Assembly: GCA_006176705.1 (NCBI GenBank)
Contig: QRFJ01000082.1
Location: 1,452,390 to 1,516,389 of the forward strand
DNA from: Cocos nucifera
Taxonomy: Eukaryota > Streptophyta > Magnoliopsida > Arecales > Arecaceae
Reading direction: 5' to 3'
DNA length: 64,000 bases
Shown: in pieces, positions 45,961-57,126 of the stretch
Layout: each line of letters starts with the position of its first letter
Numbering within the stretch: the first letter of the stretch is position 1
Notes under the pieces: generated by a model
What the model was told of the DNA's origin: nothing
The model's database searches: none
What the model saw: only the letters and a program-made list of their open reading frames with translations
Translations under genes and position numbers: made by a program

Positions 45961-46848
45961 TGTTGGGGATAAACCCCGCTCCTGCCGAAGTTTAGTTCGA
46001 TGCTCAACCTAATGCAACTGGTAGCCACGGAATGGCTTCAGCGGATGGATCTTAGCCGAACTCCTTCAGCCGACCGAACTCCTCAGCGGTCGACCTCCTG
46101 CCGAACTTCTTCAGCCAGCCTGATCTTTGCCGAACTCCTCAGTGCCCGGGCTCCTTCCAAGCTCCCCCTTTGGCCGAACTCCTCTAAGAGCCAAACTCAT
46201 TTCGGATCGCTCCTGCAGACGGACTCCTCCAAGGACTGAACTTTTTTCGGATGATCCCCCTCCAGACGTATCCTCCTTAGAAGTTCGAGCTCCCCTAAAA
46301 TGGATATACGCCAAGATTCTTTCCCTACGGCTGTTGAATCTCAGCGGTATGATCGCCACTACCAGTCTGACGGTACCTTTTCCTCCAAAACGAGCACCAT
46401 GCGGTCCATGATTGGACGATATGGCCATCACTACTGGCAACACCACTCTCTCCATAACCGATCCCATGCGGTCCACGACCCGTCAGTATGGCTGTCACTA
46501 TCCGTCTGACGACGTCTGTCTCTCCGTACCGAACTTCATGAGGCTTTCGAGTGGTCCGCCAGCAAGCGGTATGGCCGTCACCATCAATCAAGCTTCGTCT
46601 ATAAAAAAAAACCCTCCAGATACATTTTCTCTAGGCTCTAAGCCCTCCTCTCCTTCTCTAAACTCTGCCAAACTCATTCCTGAGCACTCCATTTTTGTTG
46701 GTCAGAAGAGCTGACTTGACCGTCGGAGGGTCCTGCCGGAGCCACCACCATTGACTCCGGACGAAACTTTATTTTACAGATCCCCGATGGCAATCTCGTC
46801 CTCCTCCGCTCTAACTCGATTCGACGTCGATCAATTTCTACACCAACA
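45961..46848 (+). repeat. 5' LTR of the Tat element
   Basis: It starts TGTTGGGGATAAACC and ends CACCAACA. It contains repeated GCCGAACTCCTTCAGC words (46051-46150) and a TATA box at 46599. Confidence 0.95.
46599..46608 (+). promoter_or_regulatory. TATA box of the Tat 5' LTR
   Basis: CTATAAAAAA in the 5' LTR corresponds to TTTATAAAAA near 54852 in the 3' LTR. Confidence 0.6.
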
Positions 46849-46869
46849 GATTGACGTTAGAAGAAGGGC
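46849..46869 (+). promoter_or_regulatory. Primer-binding site of the Tat element
   Basis: GATTGACGTTAGAAGAAGGG directly follows the LTR. It resembles the GATTGGCGCTAGAAGGAGGG-type site of Tat relatives; I do not assign the tRNA. Confidence 0.65.
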
Positions 46870-46988
46870 GCCACAGTTCTCGAGGTGTTCTTGAGGCCCC
46901 TTGTTCTTAAAGGAGTGCTCAGCGATGATCTCTCTCTCCTCTATAGAGATCTTTCTTCTTTCCCTCTAGAACTCTTTTCTAAGAGAAA

Positions 46989-48650
46989 ATGCTCCCTAAG
47001 AGAGCTTCGACCCGACGATCGATGGCCTCCGCGGCCTGATCCCATTTAGATCCATCTGCACCCGCTCTAGTCCCGGCAACCAAGGTCTCGCCTGTAATTG
47101 CGGTGGATGTGGAGCAATTCGACCTGCTCGTTCAGCAGGTTCGTGGCCTCACGGAGATGATGCAGGCGGTGCAGGCTATGCACCGACAGACCCCGACATC
47201 GACTCAGCCAGTGCGGAATTCTTCAGAACTCTGCGGTCCAATCCAGGAACGGCCAGCTTGGGCTACCCGAACTCCAATCTCTAGAAGAGGAAAGCAGAGG
47301 ATGGAGGCCCCCTACTCGGACCACGACTCGACACAGGGGAAAGCTTCGCACCCATTCTACAAGAAAATCTTGGAGATCAAAGATCGTGAAGATCTCTTGG
47401 ATCAAAGGCTCTTAGAAATGAGCTGACGAATTAAAGAACTTCGTCACACTCTCTCCTCATACGGTAATGATATTTGTACTGACCCTCCTTTTTCGTAGAA
47501 AATTATGCAGGAATCGGTCCCGTCGAACTTCAAGCTCCCGCAGTTCGAGAGTTATGATGGGACCACCAATTCGGTCGACCACCTAAAAGCCTTTCGAACA
47601 ACGATGTTGCTCCATGGCGCATCCGACGCTATCTTGTGCCGGACTTTCCCTTCTATCCTTAAGAGAGCTACCAAGAACTGGTACTCAACGCTTAAGTCGA
47701 GTACCATCTTATCGTTTGACCAGATGAGCCAACAATTTGCAGCCCATTTCATCAGTAGCCGGCATCCGTGCCGAGGTTCGGATTCTTTGATGGCCATTAG
47801 GCAGAAGGAGGGAGAACCCATCTGGACTTATGTCATCTGGTTTAATACTGCTGTATTGAAAGTTCGAAATATGGACCAATCAGTCGCCATGGCCGTCCTC
47901 AAGGGCGGCCTTCAGAAGAATGACTTGCTATTCTTCCTAGAAAAGAAGTATCCCAGGAATTTTGCTGGCATGCTAGCTCGGGCCAAAAGTTATGCCCGGG
48001 TAGAGGAGGCCTTCAAGGCCAAGGACGATGAAGCTAGCGGCAAGCGGCGAATCGATGGGCCGGGCATGCCCACCGAAGAAGGGAAGCGGAGTGAAGCTCA
48101 GCCACGTTCTCGGACTCCTTCTGATCGCAGGCGAGCCCGAACTCCCCCTCAGACCCTAAGGTGGGGAAGCCCCGATGGAAGGGCACGTCGAGGTTCTCCC
48201 CAACGCCGAAGTTCCCTCCGATGAAGATTTTACAATTATGCCCCCCTTAACGCTCCGAAGATCCAAGTGCTGATGGAAATTAGGGAACAACTTTCGAGGC
48301 CGGGAAGGATACATTTTCATCCCAGCAAGCACGATCCCAACAAGTTCTGTCTTTATCATCGTGACCACGACTACGACATTGAGGAGTGCATCCAACTCCA
48401 GGACGAGATTGAGGAGCTTGTCAGGCAAGATAGACTCGGTCGATTCCTGCGGAGATGGCCTGAAGAGCGGGAGGGTCGGCTGAGGGCATTACCACCAAGT
48501 GGAAAGAACCAGCAAAAAGATCGACCGCCTCTCGACGTAATCAATACTATCTCGGAGGGACTTCAACAAGGAGAGGCCAGCAGATCCGAGGGACCGGTGA
48601 AGAGGCGGAGGACCATGGAACCCATGACCTTTACCGAGGTGGATGCCTAG
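46989..48650 (+). pseudogene. Tat gag, broken by a few stops
   Basis: The likely start is the ATG at 46989 (MLPKRASTRRSMASAA), because it is in frame with 47103 and is followed by one stop (47037). A second stop at 47424 ends the first segment, and 47505-48224 holds the Retrotrans_gag domain with FESYDGTTNSVDHLKAFRTT and IRQKEGEPIWTYVIWFN. A basic RS-rich linker follows. After another stop at 48222 the frame 48267-48650 has the Tat-type metal-binding segment FCLYHRDHDYDIEECIQLQ. Gag would form the particle; here three or four point stops separate the pieces. Confidence 0.9.
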
Positions 48651-50036
48651 GAAATCCAATTTTCATATAATGATGCGGTTGTAATTTCTTTGAACATTGC
48701 CGACTACGATGTACACCGCATTTTGGTGGATAATAGAAGCTCGATCAATGTATTATTTTACGATGCCTTCTCAAAAATATCCTTATCCGATGATCGCTTG
48801 AGGCCTATGAATTCTCCGCTGGTAGGATTCATTGGCAATGCCGTACCAATCGAAGGCATAATAACTTTGGCTGTGACGATAGGGCAACATCCGAAACTGG
48901 CCAAAGCGCAGATCGATTTTCTAGTCGTAAGGACTCCGTCCGCCTATAATGTCATTCTTGGCCGACCTGGTCTAAATGCATTTCGGGCGGTGGTGTCAAC
49001 CTATTATTTGAAGATGAAGTTTTCGACGAGTTACGGGATCGGAGAGGTCAGGAAAGATCAGGCTCTGGCGAGGTACTGCTACTCAATCGTCCTGCATAAG
49101 AAAGAACGGTCTGACCTTTTTTTTGTTGATGGACTGGATGTCCACGACGACCTCACTGAGGAGCGGGGCGAGCCTATGGAAGACCTCGTCTCTGTGCCCT
49201 TAAATGATGGAAACTCAGAGCATGCAGTGCAGATCGGCTCCAGCTTGGCAGGCGAGATTCGAGAGCAACTCGTTGCCTTCCTCAGAAAAAATGCGGACGT
49301 CTTCGCCTGGATCCCAGTGGACATGCCAGAGATTGACGCCGAGGTCATGGAACATAGGCTGGCCATCGATCCGAGGCATCGATTGATAAAAGAAAAGATG
49401 CGCTACCACGTTTCGAAGAGACAGAAAGCAATCGTCGAAGAAGTAGACAAGCTCCTCAAAGTCAGACTCATCCGGAAGGTTAATTATCCGACCTGGATCT
49501 CAAACGTGGTCCTCGTCAAAAAGACGAACAATAAGTGGAGGATGTGCATTGACTTCAAGAAGCTGAATAAGGTCTGTCCGAAAGATAGCTATCCTTTACC
49601 TAGAATTGATCAGCTGGTGGATGCGACCTCGGGCCATGAGCTCCTCACCTTCATGGATGCCTTTTCTGGTTATAACCAGATACGGATAGTGCCCAAGGAC
49701 GAAGAGAAGACCACTTTCATTACTGACCGTGGTCTTTATTGTTACAGGGTCATGTCCTTTGAACTCAAAAATGTAGGGGCAACGTACCAGCATTTGGTCA
49801 ATAAGATCTTCAAGGAGCAGATTGATCGCAACATGGAGGTGTACGTGGATGATATGCTCATCAAAAGTCGAGCTTCAATAGACCACCTCATCGATCTTAA
49901 AAAGATCTTCGGTGCACTCAGAAAGCATAAGATGAAACTGAATCCGATCAAGTGCGTCTTTGGCATAACCTCCAAAAAATTTCTAGGGTTCATGGTGTCG
50001 AGACATGGAATCGAAGCAAACTCCGAAAAAATCTGA
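48651..50036 (+). pseudogene. Tat protease and reverse transcriptase, long open frame
   Basis: The frame 48690-50036 (448 codons) is open. The protease reads ILVDNRSSINVLFYDAF where Tat enzymes usually have DGGSS, so the active-site Gly appears replaced. Then SAYNVILGRPGLNAFRAV marks the protease C-terminus. RT begins near 49400 with NYPTWISNVVLVKKTNNKW, RMCIDFKKLNKVCPKDSYPL and the catalytic YVDDMLIKS (about 49840-49868). It ends with FLGFMVSRHGIEANSEKI and a stop that replaces an expected Arg. RT looks nearly intact; protease probably is not. Confidence 0.92.
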
Positions 50037-51190
50037 GCCATTCAGGAGATGACCGCTTCAAAGATGATCAAGAAAGTTCAGCATCTGACCAAAAAGGTGA
50101 CATCCCTAAATCGCTGTCTCAAGGTCAGCTGAATGATGTGTACCTTTCTTCCAAGTTTTCAGACAACCAAAGAACTTCTGCTGAATGGTGGAGTACCAAT
50201 AGGCATTCGAGGAGCTTAAAAACTATCTTGGCTCACCTCCATTGCTGACAAAGCCCGAACTCGGAGAAGAATTATTTTTGTACCTAGCTATCTCTCCGGT
50301 GGCCCTTACGGCAGTCCTGATCATAAAAGAAGTGAGGACACAGCGATCGATCTACTACGTAAGCCGGGTCTTAAGGGATGCGGAGATCAGGTACTCTAGA
50401 TTGGATAAACTAACTTACTCTCTTCTAATTGTTGTCAGAAGGCTCCGACCTTATTTTCAGGAGCACACCATAACGGTCCTCACGGACCAACCAATAAAAG
50501 CAGTCATTCATCGAGCGGATGCTTCCGAAAGAATCGTAAAATGGGCAATCAAGCTCATAGAGTTCGACATCAACTGTCGATCCCGGCCATCGATCAAGGC
50601 CTAAATACTAGCAGATTTTGTGTTAGAATGCACCATTCCGATCGAAGCCAAGCTTGAACAGAACGAGACCGGCATCCTGCTATCGCAGCCGAACCTTCCC
50701 GAGGAAAGCGCCGACCTCCCTGAAGGCTCCTAGGCTCTGCACGTGGATGGTTCGTCCAACTCTACTAGAGCTGGTGCGGGGCTGATCTTGGTCAGCCCCG
50801 AGCGAGTCATCGTCGAGTACGCACTATGCTTTGTATTTTCCATGACCAACAGTGGAGCCGAATATGAAGCATCGATCACCGGATTAAAAATAGCAAGAGA
50901 ATTAAAAGTAGATCGGCTTCAAGTATACAGCAATTTTCAGCTGGTAGTCGGCCAAGTTAATGGCAGCTATGAAGCGCGGGAGGAAAGCATGGTGAGATAC
51001 CTTGGAAAAGTGAGGGATTTGACTCTGGCCTTCGACAGTTTCGACATTCAACAGATTTCGAGGGCGAAAAATGCAAGAGCCGATCTTCTGTCCAAGTTGA
51101 CCACTTCAGCCCCAGCTGAACTGCCCAAAGAAGTATTTTTGGAGACTCTGAAGTGCCCAACTCCAGAGAAATCTCAGATCGTTCTATAGA
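50037..51190 (+). pseudogene. Tat RNase H and second archaeal-type RNase H, broken
   Basis: A frame change near 50115-50130 scrambles the RT/RNase H connection. RNase H resumes at 50242 (GEELFLYLAISPVALTAVLI, QRSIYYVSRVLRDAEIRYS, ITVLTDQPIK). After a stop at 50602, a second RNase H domain runs from about 50743 (LHVDGSSNSTRAGAGLILV, SNSGAEYEASITGLKIA-like wording, LQVYSNFQLVVGQVNGSY). Two RNase H domains in this order are the hallmark of the Tat clade. In the second domain the first Asp and the Glu are kept, but the Asp expected in YSDSQL reads Asn (YSNFQL). Confidence 0.88.
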
Positions 51191-52440
51191 CAAAATTCGA
51201 ACCAAGCTGGATTGACTTGTTGGTCACCTACCTCAAGGAGGGGGTCCTTCCTCACGATCCAAAAGAAGCTCGAAAACTCAGGAATCAGGCCTCCCGCTAC
51301 GTTTTACATGAAGGCAGGTTGTATAAGAGGTCATACTCCCTTTCGCTGCTGAGATATCTCCGACCTTCAGAGGCTGACCTCACACTGTAGGAGGTGTACG
51401 AAGGACTCTGCGGAAGTCACATAGGAGCCAGGTCACTGTCGCAAAAACTACTTCGACAAGGGTACTACTGGCCGACCTTATTTCACGATTCTATGGAGTA
51501 TGTGAAGAAGTGCGACCGTTGTCAGAAGAATACCAACGTACAAAGGCAGTCGACATCCGAGCTTGCTCCGCTAAGCACACCTTGGCCATTTACGCAGTGG
51601 GAAATGGACATACTTGGCCTCTTCTCGATGGTGTCCAGACAGCGAAAGTTCTTCCTGATCGCGATCGACTATTTCACCAAATGGGTCGAAGCTGAACCAC
51701 TAGCGAAGATACCGAGGCCAAGGTGCAGGACTTCGTCTAGAAGTCACTAGTCTGCCAGTTCGGTCTGCCCCGAACCCTTATAACCGACAATGGACAATAG
51801 TTTGCTGGGGCGAGGTTTGCCGAGTTCTGTGAAGGACTAAACATCTTCTACCGCTTCACATCGATGGCTCACCCACAGGCCAATGGGGAAGCTGAGGTGA
51901 CCAACTGGATTCTGCTGGAAGGCATCAAGACAAGGCTCGATAGGGCAAAGAGGGCCTGGGTGGACGAACTCTACCATATCCTCTGGGCATACCAAAGTAC
52001 ACAAAGGATGCCAACCGGGGAGACACCCTTCGCCTTCGCCTTTGGCACGGAGGCAGTCATCCCAATCGAACTTAAGCTCTCGTCTGCATGAGTCGTGGGC
52101 TTCAACGAGCAGCACAACCCTCAGGACCTCAGAGTTCACCTCAATCTGTTGGAAAAAAAGGGAGGAAGCCCGCATCTGGATGGCAGCCTACAGACGGAAG
52201 GTGGCTCGATACTACAACTCCAAAGTTGGAAGCAAGATGTTCAGAGTAAGGGACTTAGTGCTCCGACGAGTTACTGTGTCTCAGCCATAGAGCCAGAAAA
52301 AGCTCGCCCCTAATTGAAAAGGTCTGTATAAAGTGAGGAAGGTCATCCGGCCCGGTGCTTATCGCCTAAAGGAGCTTGGAGGGATGATGCTTCCACGACC
52401 TTAGAACTCAGAAAATCTGAGGATATATCATCAGTAATCT
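51191..52440 (+). pseudogene. Tat integrase, broken
   Basis: Zinc-binding part: GSHIGARSLSQKLLRQGYYW and KKCDRCQKNTNVQ (51405-51545) with the expected His and Cys. Catalytic residues: Asp in WEMDILGLF (about 51600-51626), Asp in ITDNGQ (about 51780) and Glu in PQANGEAEVTN (about 51874-51905). Breaks: a frame change near 51715-51750, a stop at 51799 and another at 52090, then a frame change near 52165. The C-terminal tail, with KVRKVIRPGAYRL near 52332-52370, is followed by a stop. The catalytic triad is preserved but the protein cannot be made as one chain. Confidence 0.88.
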
Positions 52441-52573
52441 CCCTTCAGTAAAACTGCTTCATTATTCCTTGGTGCAAAAACTATGTGGTGATAGAAAAGA
52501 AGCAGTCGATAATGATCGTGCTAGGAATAGGACGAGAACCTCGTCCTAACATGAGTCGGTCAAAGTCCTTCAA

Positions 52574-54110
52574 CCTCGGCTGTAGGAGATAAGATCTCTT
52601 TCGAGGCAACCTCGGCTGCAAAAAATAAGATCTCCCCCGAGCGTCCGGATAAACCTCGACTGTAAAAGATAAGATCTCTCCCGAGCGCCCGCATTAAAGA
52701 GACCTGGGGCTGCAGGAGATAAGATCTCCTCCAAGCGTCCGCATTAACCTCGGCCGTAGGAGATAAGATCTCCCCTGATGCAACCTCGGCTGCAGGAGAT
52801 AGATCTCCCTGAGCGTTCGGGCCAACCTCGGCTGTAGGAGATAAGATCTCTTCCGAGCGCCCATATCAACCTCGACCGTAGGAGATAAGATTCTTCCGAG
52901 GCAACCTCGGCTATAATAAGATAAATCCCCAAGATCTCTCCCAAGTCGTCCCCAAGCGTCGTGCCAACCTCAGCTGCAGGAGATAAAGATCTCCCCCGAG
53001 CGTCCGCATTAACCTCGACCGTAGGAGATAAGATCTCCCCCGAGGCAACCTCGACTGTAGGAGATAAGATCTCCCCGAGCGTCCGGGCCAATCTCGACTG
53101 CAGGAGATAAGATCTCCTCTGAGCGTCCGCATTAACCTCGGTCGTAGGAGATAAGATCTCCTCCAAGACAACCACGGCTGTAGGAGATAAGATCTCTCCC
53201 GAGGCAACCTCGGTTGTAGGAGATAAGATCTCTCCCGAGCGTCCGAGCCAACCTCGACTGCAGGAGATAAGATTTTTCTCGAAGCAACCTCGACTGCAGG
53301 AGATAAGATCTCCCCCGAGCATCCGGGCCAACCTCGACCGCAGGAGATAAGATCTCCTCCGAGCGCCCGCATTAACCTCGACCGCAGGAGATAAGATCTC
53401 TCCCGAGGTAACCTCGGCTGCAGAAGATAAGATCTCCGCTGAAGCAACCTCGGCTGTAGGAGATAAGATCTTCCCCGAGCATTCGGGCCAACCTTGACTG
53501 TAGGAGATAAGATCTCCTTCGAGCGTCTGTATTAACCTCGACTGCAGGAGATAAGATCTCCCCTGAGGCAACTTCGGCTGTAGAAGATAAGATCTCCTCC
53601 GAAGCAACCTCGATCGTAGGAGATAAGATCTCCCCCGAGACAACCTCGACCGTAGGAGATAAGATCTCCCCCGAGCATCCGCATCAACCTCGACCACAGG
53701 AGATAAGATCTCTCTCGAGGCAACCTCGACTGCAGGAGATAAGATCTCCCCCGAGCGTCCGCATCAACCTCGGCCGTAGGAGATAAGATCTCCCCCGAGG
53801 CAACCTCGGCTGTAGGAGATAAGATCTCCCCCAAGCGCCCGTCCTAACCTCGGCTAGAGATAAGATCTCTCTCGAGTGACCGCGATAACCTCGGAGACAA
53901 CCTCAGCTAGAGATAAGATCTCTTCCGAGCGACCGTGACAACCTCGGAGACAACCTTGGCTAGAGATAAGATCCCTCTCGAGCGACCGCGATAATAACCT
54001 CGGCTAGAGATAAAATCTCTCCCGAGCAACCGAGTCAACCTCGGCTGGAGATGAGATCTCCCCCGAGCTTTAACTTCAACATCAATTTTGGCTGAAGATG
54101 AGATCTCCCC
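52574..54110. repeat. Minisatellite of about 37 hairpin-forming units in the Tat 3' region
   Basis: The core unit CCTCGGCTGTAGGAGATAAG continues as ATCTCCCCCGAGG. Its outer arms CCTCGG and CCGAGG pair, and its inner arms GGAGAT and ATCTCC pair around an AAG loop, so each unit is an imperfect palindrome. Units alternate between a short spacer (CAA) and a long one (CGTCCGCATTAA type), giving steps of about 36 and 44 bp. From about 53845 a variant family with GCTAGAGATAAGATCTC takes over. Long frames on the minus strand (52744-53834) merely translate the array (RSYLLRSRL over and over) and are not genes. Confidence 0.95.
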
Positions 54111-54214
54111 CGAGCTTCAATCTGAATCGACACAGAGCCCAAATGAGGACTTCGGTAGTCGCCTTTTTTGCACTCCCTTTCTTTGAGTTTCGAACTCGAA
54201 AGTGGGGGGACTTC

Positions 54215-55103
54215 TGTTGGGGATAAACCCCGCTCCTGCCGAAGTTCAGTTCGATGCTCAACCTAATGCAATCGGTAGCCATGGAATGGCTTCAGCGGAT
54301 GGATCTTAGCTGAACTCCTTCAGCCGGCCGAACTCCTCAGCGACCGACCTCCTGTCGAACTCCTTCAGCCGGCCTGATCTTTGCCGAACTCCTCAGCGGC
54401 CGAATTTCTTCCAAGCTCCCCCTTTGGTCGAACTTCTCTAAGAGCCGAACTCATTTCGGATCGCTCCTGTAGACGGACTCCTCCAAGGGCCGAACTCCTT
54501 CCGGATGTCCCCCCTCCAGATGTATCCCCCTTAGGAGTCCGAGCTCCCCTGAAATGGATATACGCCATGATTCTTCCCCTGCGGCTGTTGGACCTCGACG
54601 GTATGGCCGCTACTATCAGTCTGACAGCACCTTTTTCTCCATAACGAGCATCACGCGATCCACGATCGGACGATATGGCCACCACTACTGGCAACACCAT
54701 TCTCTCCATAATTGGTTCCATTCGGCCCACGATCCGCCAGTATGGCTGTCAATATTTGCCTGGCGATGCCTGCCTCTCCGTACCGAACTCCATGTGGCCC
54801 TCGAGCGGCCCGCCAGCAGGCGGTATATCCGTCACCATCAATCAAGCTCCGTTTATAAAAAGGAACCCTCCAGATATATTTTCTCTAGGCTCTAAGCTCT
54901 CCTCTCTTTCTTTAAACTCTGCCGAATTTATTTCAGAGTACTCCATATCTGTTGGCTAGAAGAGCTAACTTGATCATCGGAGAGTACTGTCGGAGCCACC
55001 TCCCACCGACTCCAAATGAAATTTTATTTTGCAGATCTCCAATGGTGATCTCGTCCTCCTTCGCTCCAACTGAATTCGACGATAATCGATTTCTGCACCA
55101 ATA
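54215..55103 (+). repeat. 3' LTR of the Tat element
   Basis: 889 bp, starting TGTTGGGGATAAACC after the polypurine tract and ending CACCAATA, so the terminal CA has become TA. By eye roughly one difference per ten to fifteen bases from the 5' LTR. Confidence 0.95.
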
Positions 55104-56708
55104 AAAGTCATTCCTGATTTTCCTTTCTTCACAATTAAAAGTAACCTGAGATCATGTAGTTACTTCTCTCGGGCCCGGATAATATTAATAATATTATCCA
55201 GTTACTTCTCTCGAACCCATTGTCTTGACGCCGAATGGAAGTTCCAATTTCAAAATCTGTGTGACTGTGTCAATTTGTCCCTTTTAATCTTTTTCAAGTC
55301 ACTCAGCCACCTACGAATTCACAGCCATCTCCTACGCTCGCTCTCATGTGCATCGCAAAACCCTTACAATAGTCAAAAATTAATTTGCTGTTTACAAACA
55401 CCCAAAAGATTTTATTGGATGAAGAGCTCACTCAACTCTTGGTACCATTGCCATCCAATCCTTACATATGTGTTAAAAAAACTTTCACCTCTTCCCCTTT
55501 AATCCCAAGAGTGAAGAAGAAGTGCCCTTTTTGATTTCAGAGAAGGCATGGCAGAACCAGCTTGATTGGGGGCATTTACCAAGTAGATGAAAGCGAAGAA
55601 TTAACAAAGAAGAGGTGGTGTTCAGGATGTGATAGGTCTTTCGCTTCACCTGAACAGCTGAATTTCTTTGGGCTGAGCATTAAACATTTGAAAGATCTCG
55701 TGTCATAGAATTACTGAATTTATTTATGTATCAGAGAACTATTGTGAGCACCTTTAATGGGACCATATATGATATTTTGAGCGAGTAGTAGTGCGCTAGC
55801 AGAAGGCTTAAATTAAACTGCATAATGATTTTGATTCTCTCAAAATTCAGCATCTACCGGGGAATACTACCGATATTCCTAAACTGTACAGAAATTAAGT
55901 CCTTGAAGCTAAACCGTTGCACTTTAGTAGTCTAGAATCATACAGCAATTTTTTCCTCCCATAGAGTTTCATTGAGATAATGCAGTTTACCAGACCATCT
56001 GTCAATGAGGTGAAATTAGACATCAAGGTTACATGAAACTTGGTGTAACGATCGTCACAGTTTGTTTTCCATCCTAATCATTTAAGAGTCAACGAAAAGC
56101 TTAGCTTCATTTAAAGATAAATTATTGCTGAATCCATTATCAGTAGTTTCAGATGTGGAAGCACTGAAGATACGTTTACATACATCTTCACATTAAATGT
56201 AGTAGCACTGCAGCAATTCTGGCACTTGCATGATTTGAATCGTCTTGCCAATATTAGTAAGCCTATTGCATAACTTATAGAAGGACCTTCCATCCATAGG
56301 TTAGTGATCAATACATATTGAATTATTCATTCCAATCATGGTCCTAAGGTTGCTGGTCCATTTGAGAAATCTAGTATAAGGAGTCTCTCTAGCGTACATG
56401 CATGGATGACGGTAAATGCTATGTATATATAGATTATCAAAGTTATAGCACAAACTTATTTTTTTATTTTTTTATTCAAAGGAGGTCGGGGCATTTCTAC
56501 ACATATTCAGTGTTACATAAGATGCCACATATTGCATCATATATAAAATAAAAATACATAATTATTTATACAGTTTATGTCGAGAAGCCAATTTTATATA
56601 TTTTTACTATCAATAACATAAATGCAATTTGATTCACCAAAATTTATAAGAAAAATGGAATACCTTATTAAAGCAAACAACCGAAGTCAAAAAGGTGGGC
56701 GCGCCGCC
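55104..56708. other. Non-coding spacer with a possible F-box/LRR gene scrap
   Basis: A hairpin GGATAATATTAATAATATTATCC (55177-55199) sits between two copies of AGTTACTTCTCTCG (55158 and 55200). Around 55835-55950 the plus strand reads ILPIFLNCTEIKSLKLNRCT, reminiscent of the LRR part of plant F-box proteins, but it stops quickly and no F-box is seen; I rate that guess low. The rest shows no domain. Confidence 0.35.
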
Positions 56709-56729
56709 GGGGGGGTGGGGTGGGTGGGG
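56709..56729 (+). other. Short-loop G-quadruplex motif
   Basis: Four G runs of 7, 4, 3 and 4 are separated by single T loops, embedded in otherwise AT-rich DNA and preceded by GGCGCGCC. It meets the strictest G-quadruplex pattern. Confidence 0.8.
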
Positions 56730-57126
56730 CATATCACAAAAAAAAAATAGTAATGCACAAAAATATTATTCATAATAAATAAATTATACTTTTTTATGGA
56801 AATAGGAGCTCCTTCTTGCTGGAAAATAATAACCAACAATCATCGCCATTTGCTACGGGCCACTTATTACAATAAAACCCATGTAAGGAATTCAGAGATT
56901 TTAGAAAAAATTAGATCGAGAAATCACAAAATTGAGTATGAAAATGGAGGTGCGGTATTTTTTCCTTTTTTTGCTAGGATTGTAATAGCACAATCCTTTT
57001 AAGGCTCTTGGACTGGCCCAAAATAATCTAAGCCCAATCGAGAGTCTTCTTCTCTCCCAATTTCATCCAGATTGGAGATATTGGCCTACCTAAATTGAAA
57101 GAGAAGTCCAAAATTTCATCTATGGA

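Larger units (their letters stand above)
45961..55103 (+). mobile_element. Ty3/gypsy Tat-type element, nearly complete
   Basis: LTRs lie at 45961-46848 (888 bp) and 54215-55103 (889 bp), beginning TGTTGGGGATAAACCCC. The primer-binding site is at 46849 and the polypurine tract AAAGTGGGGGGACTTC directly precedes the 3' LTR. The order gag, protease, RT, RNase H, a second RNase H, integrase, then a tandem-repeat-rich 3' region is characteristic of Tat-type elements. The flanking 5 bp are AAAAC (left) and AAAGT (right), agreeing at 3 of 5, so the target duplication is weak. Stops and frameshifts inactivate gag and pol. Confidence 0.93.

Noticed and set aside
52744..53834. Minus-strand open frames of up to 317 codons with a repeated RSYLLRSRL theme
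   Set aside because: They are translations of the hairpin minisatellite; open frames exist in more than one phase and no protein domain is visible.
52574..54110. CRISPR-like array of regularly spaced repeats
   Set aside because: The spacers are themselves repeats, unit lengths vary, there are no cas genes, and the setting is a plant retrotransposon.
55830..56110. F-box/LRR pseudogene
   Set aside because: Only about 20 residues are suggestive, no F-box or FBD block is found and the frame closes at once; kept as a low-confidence remark only.
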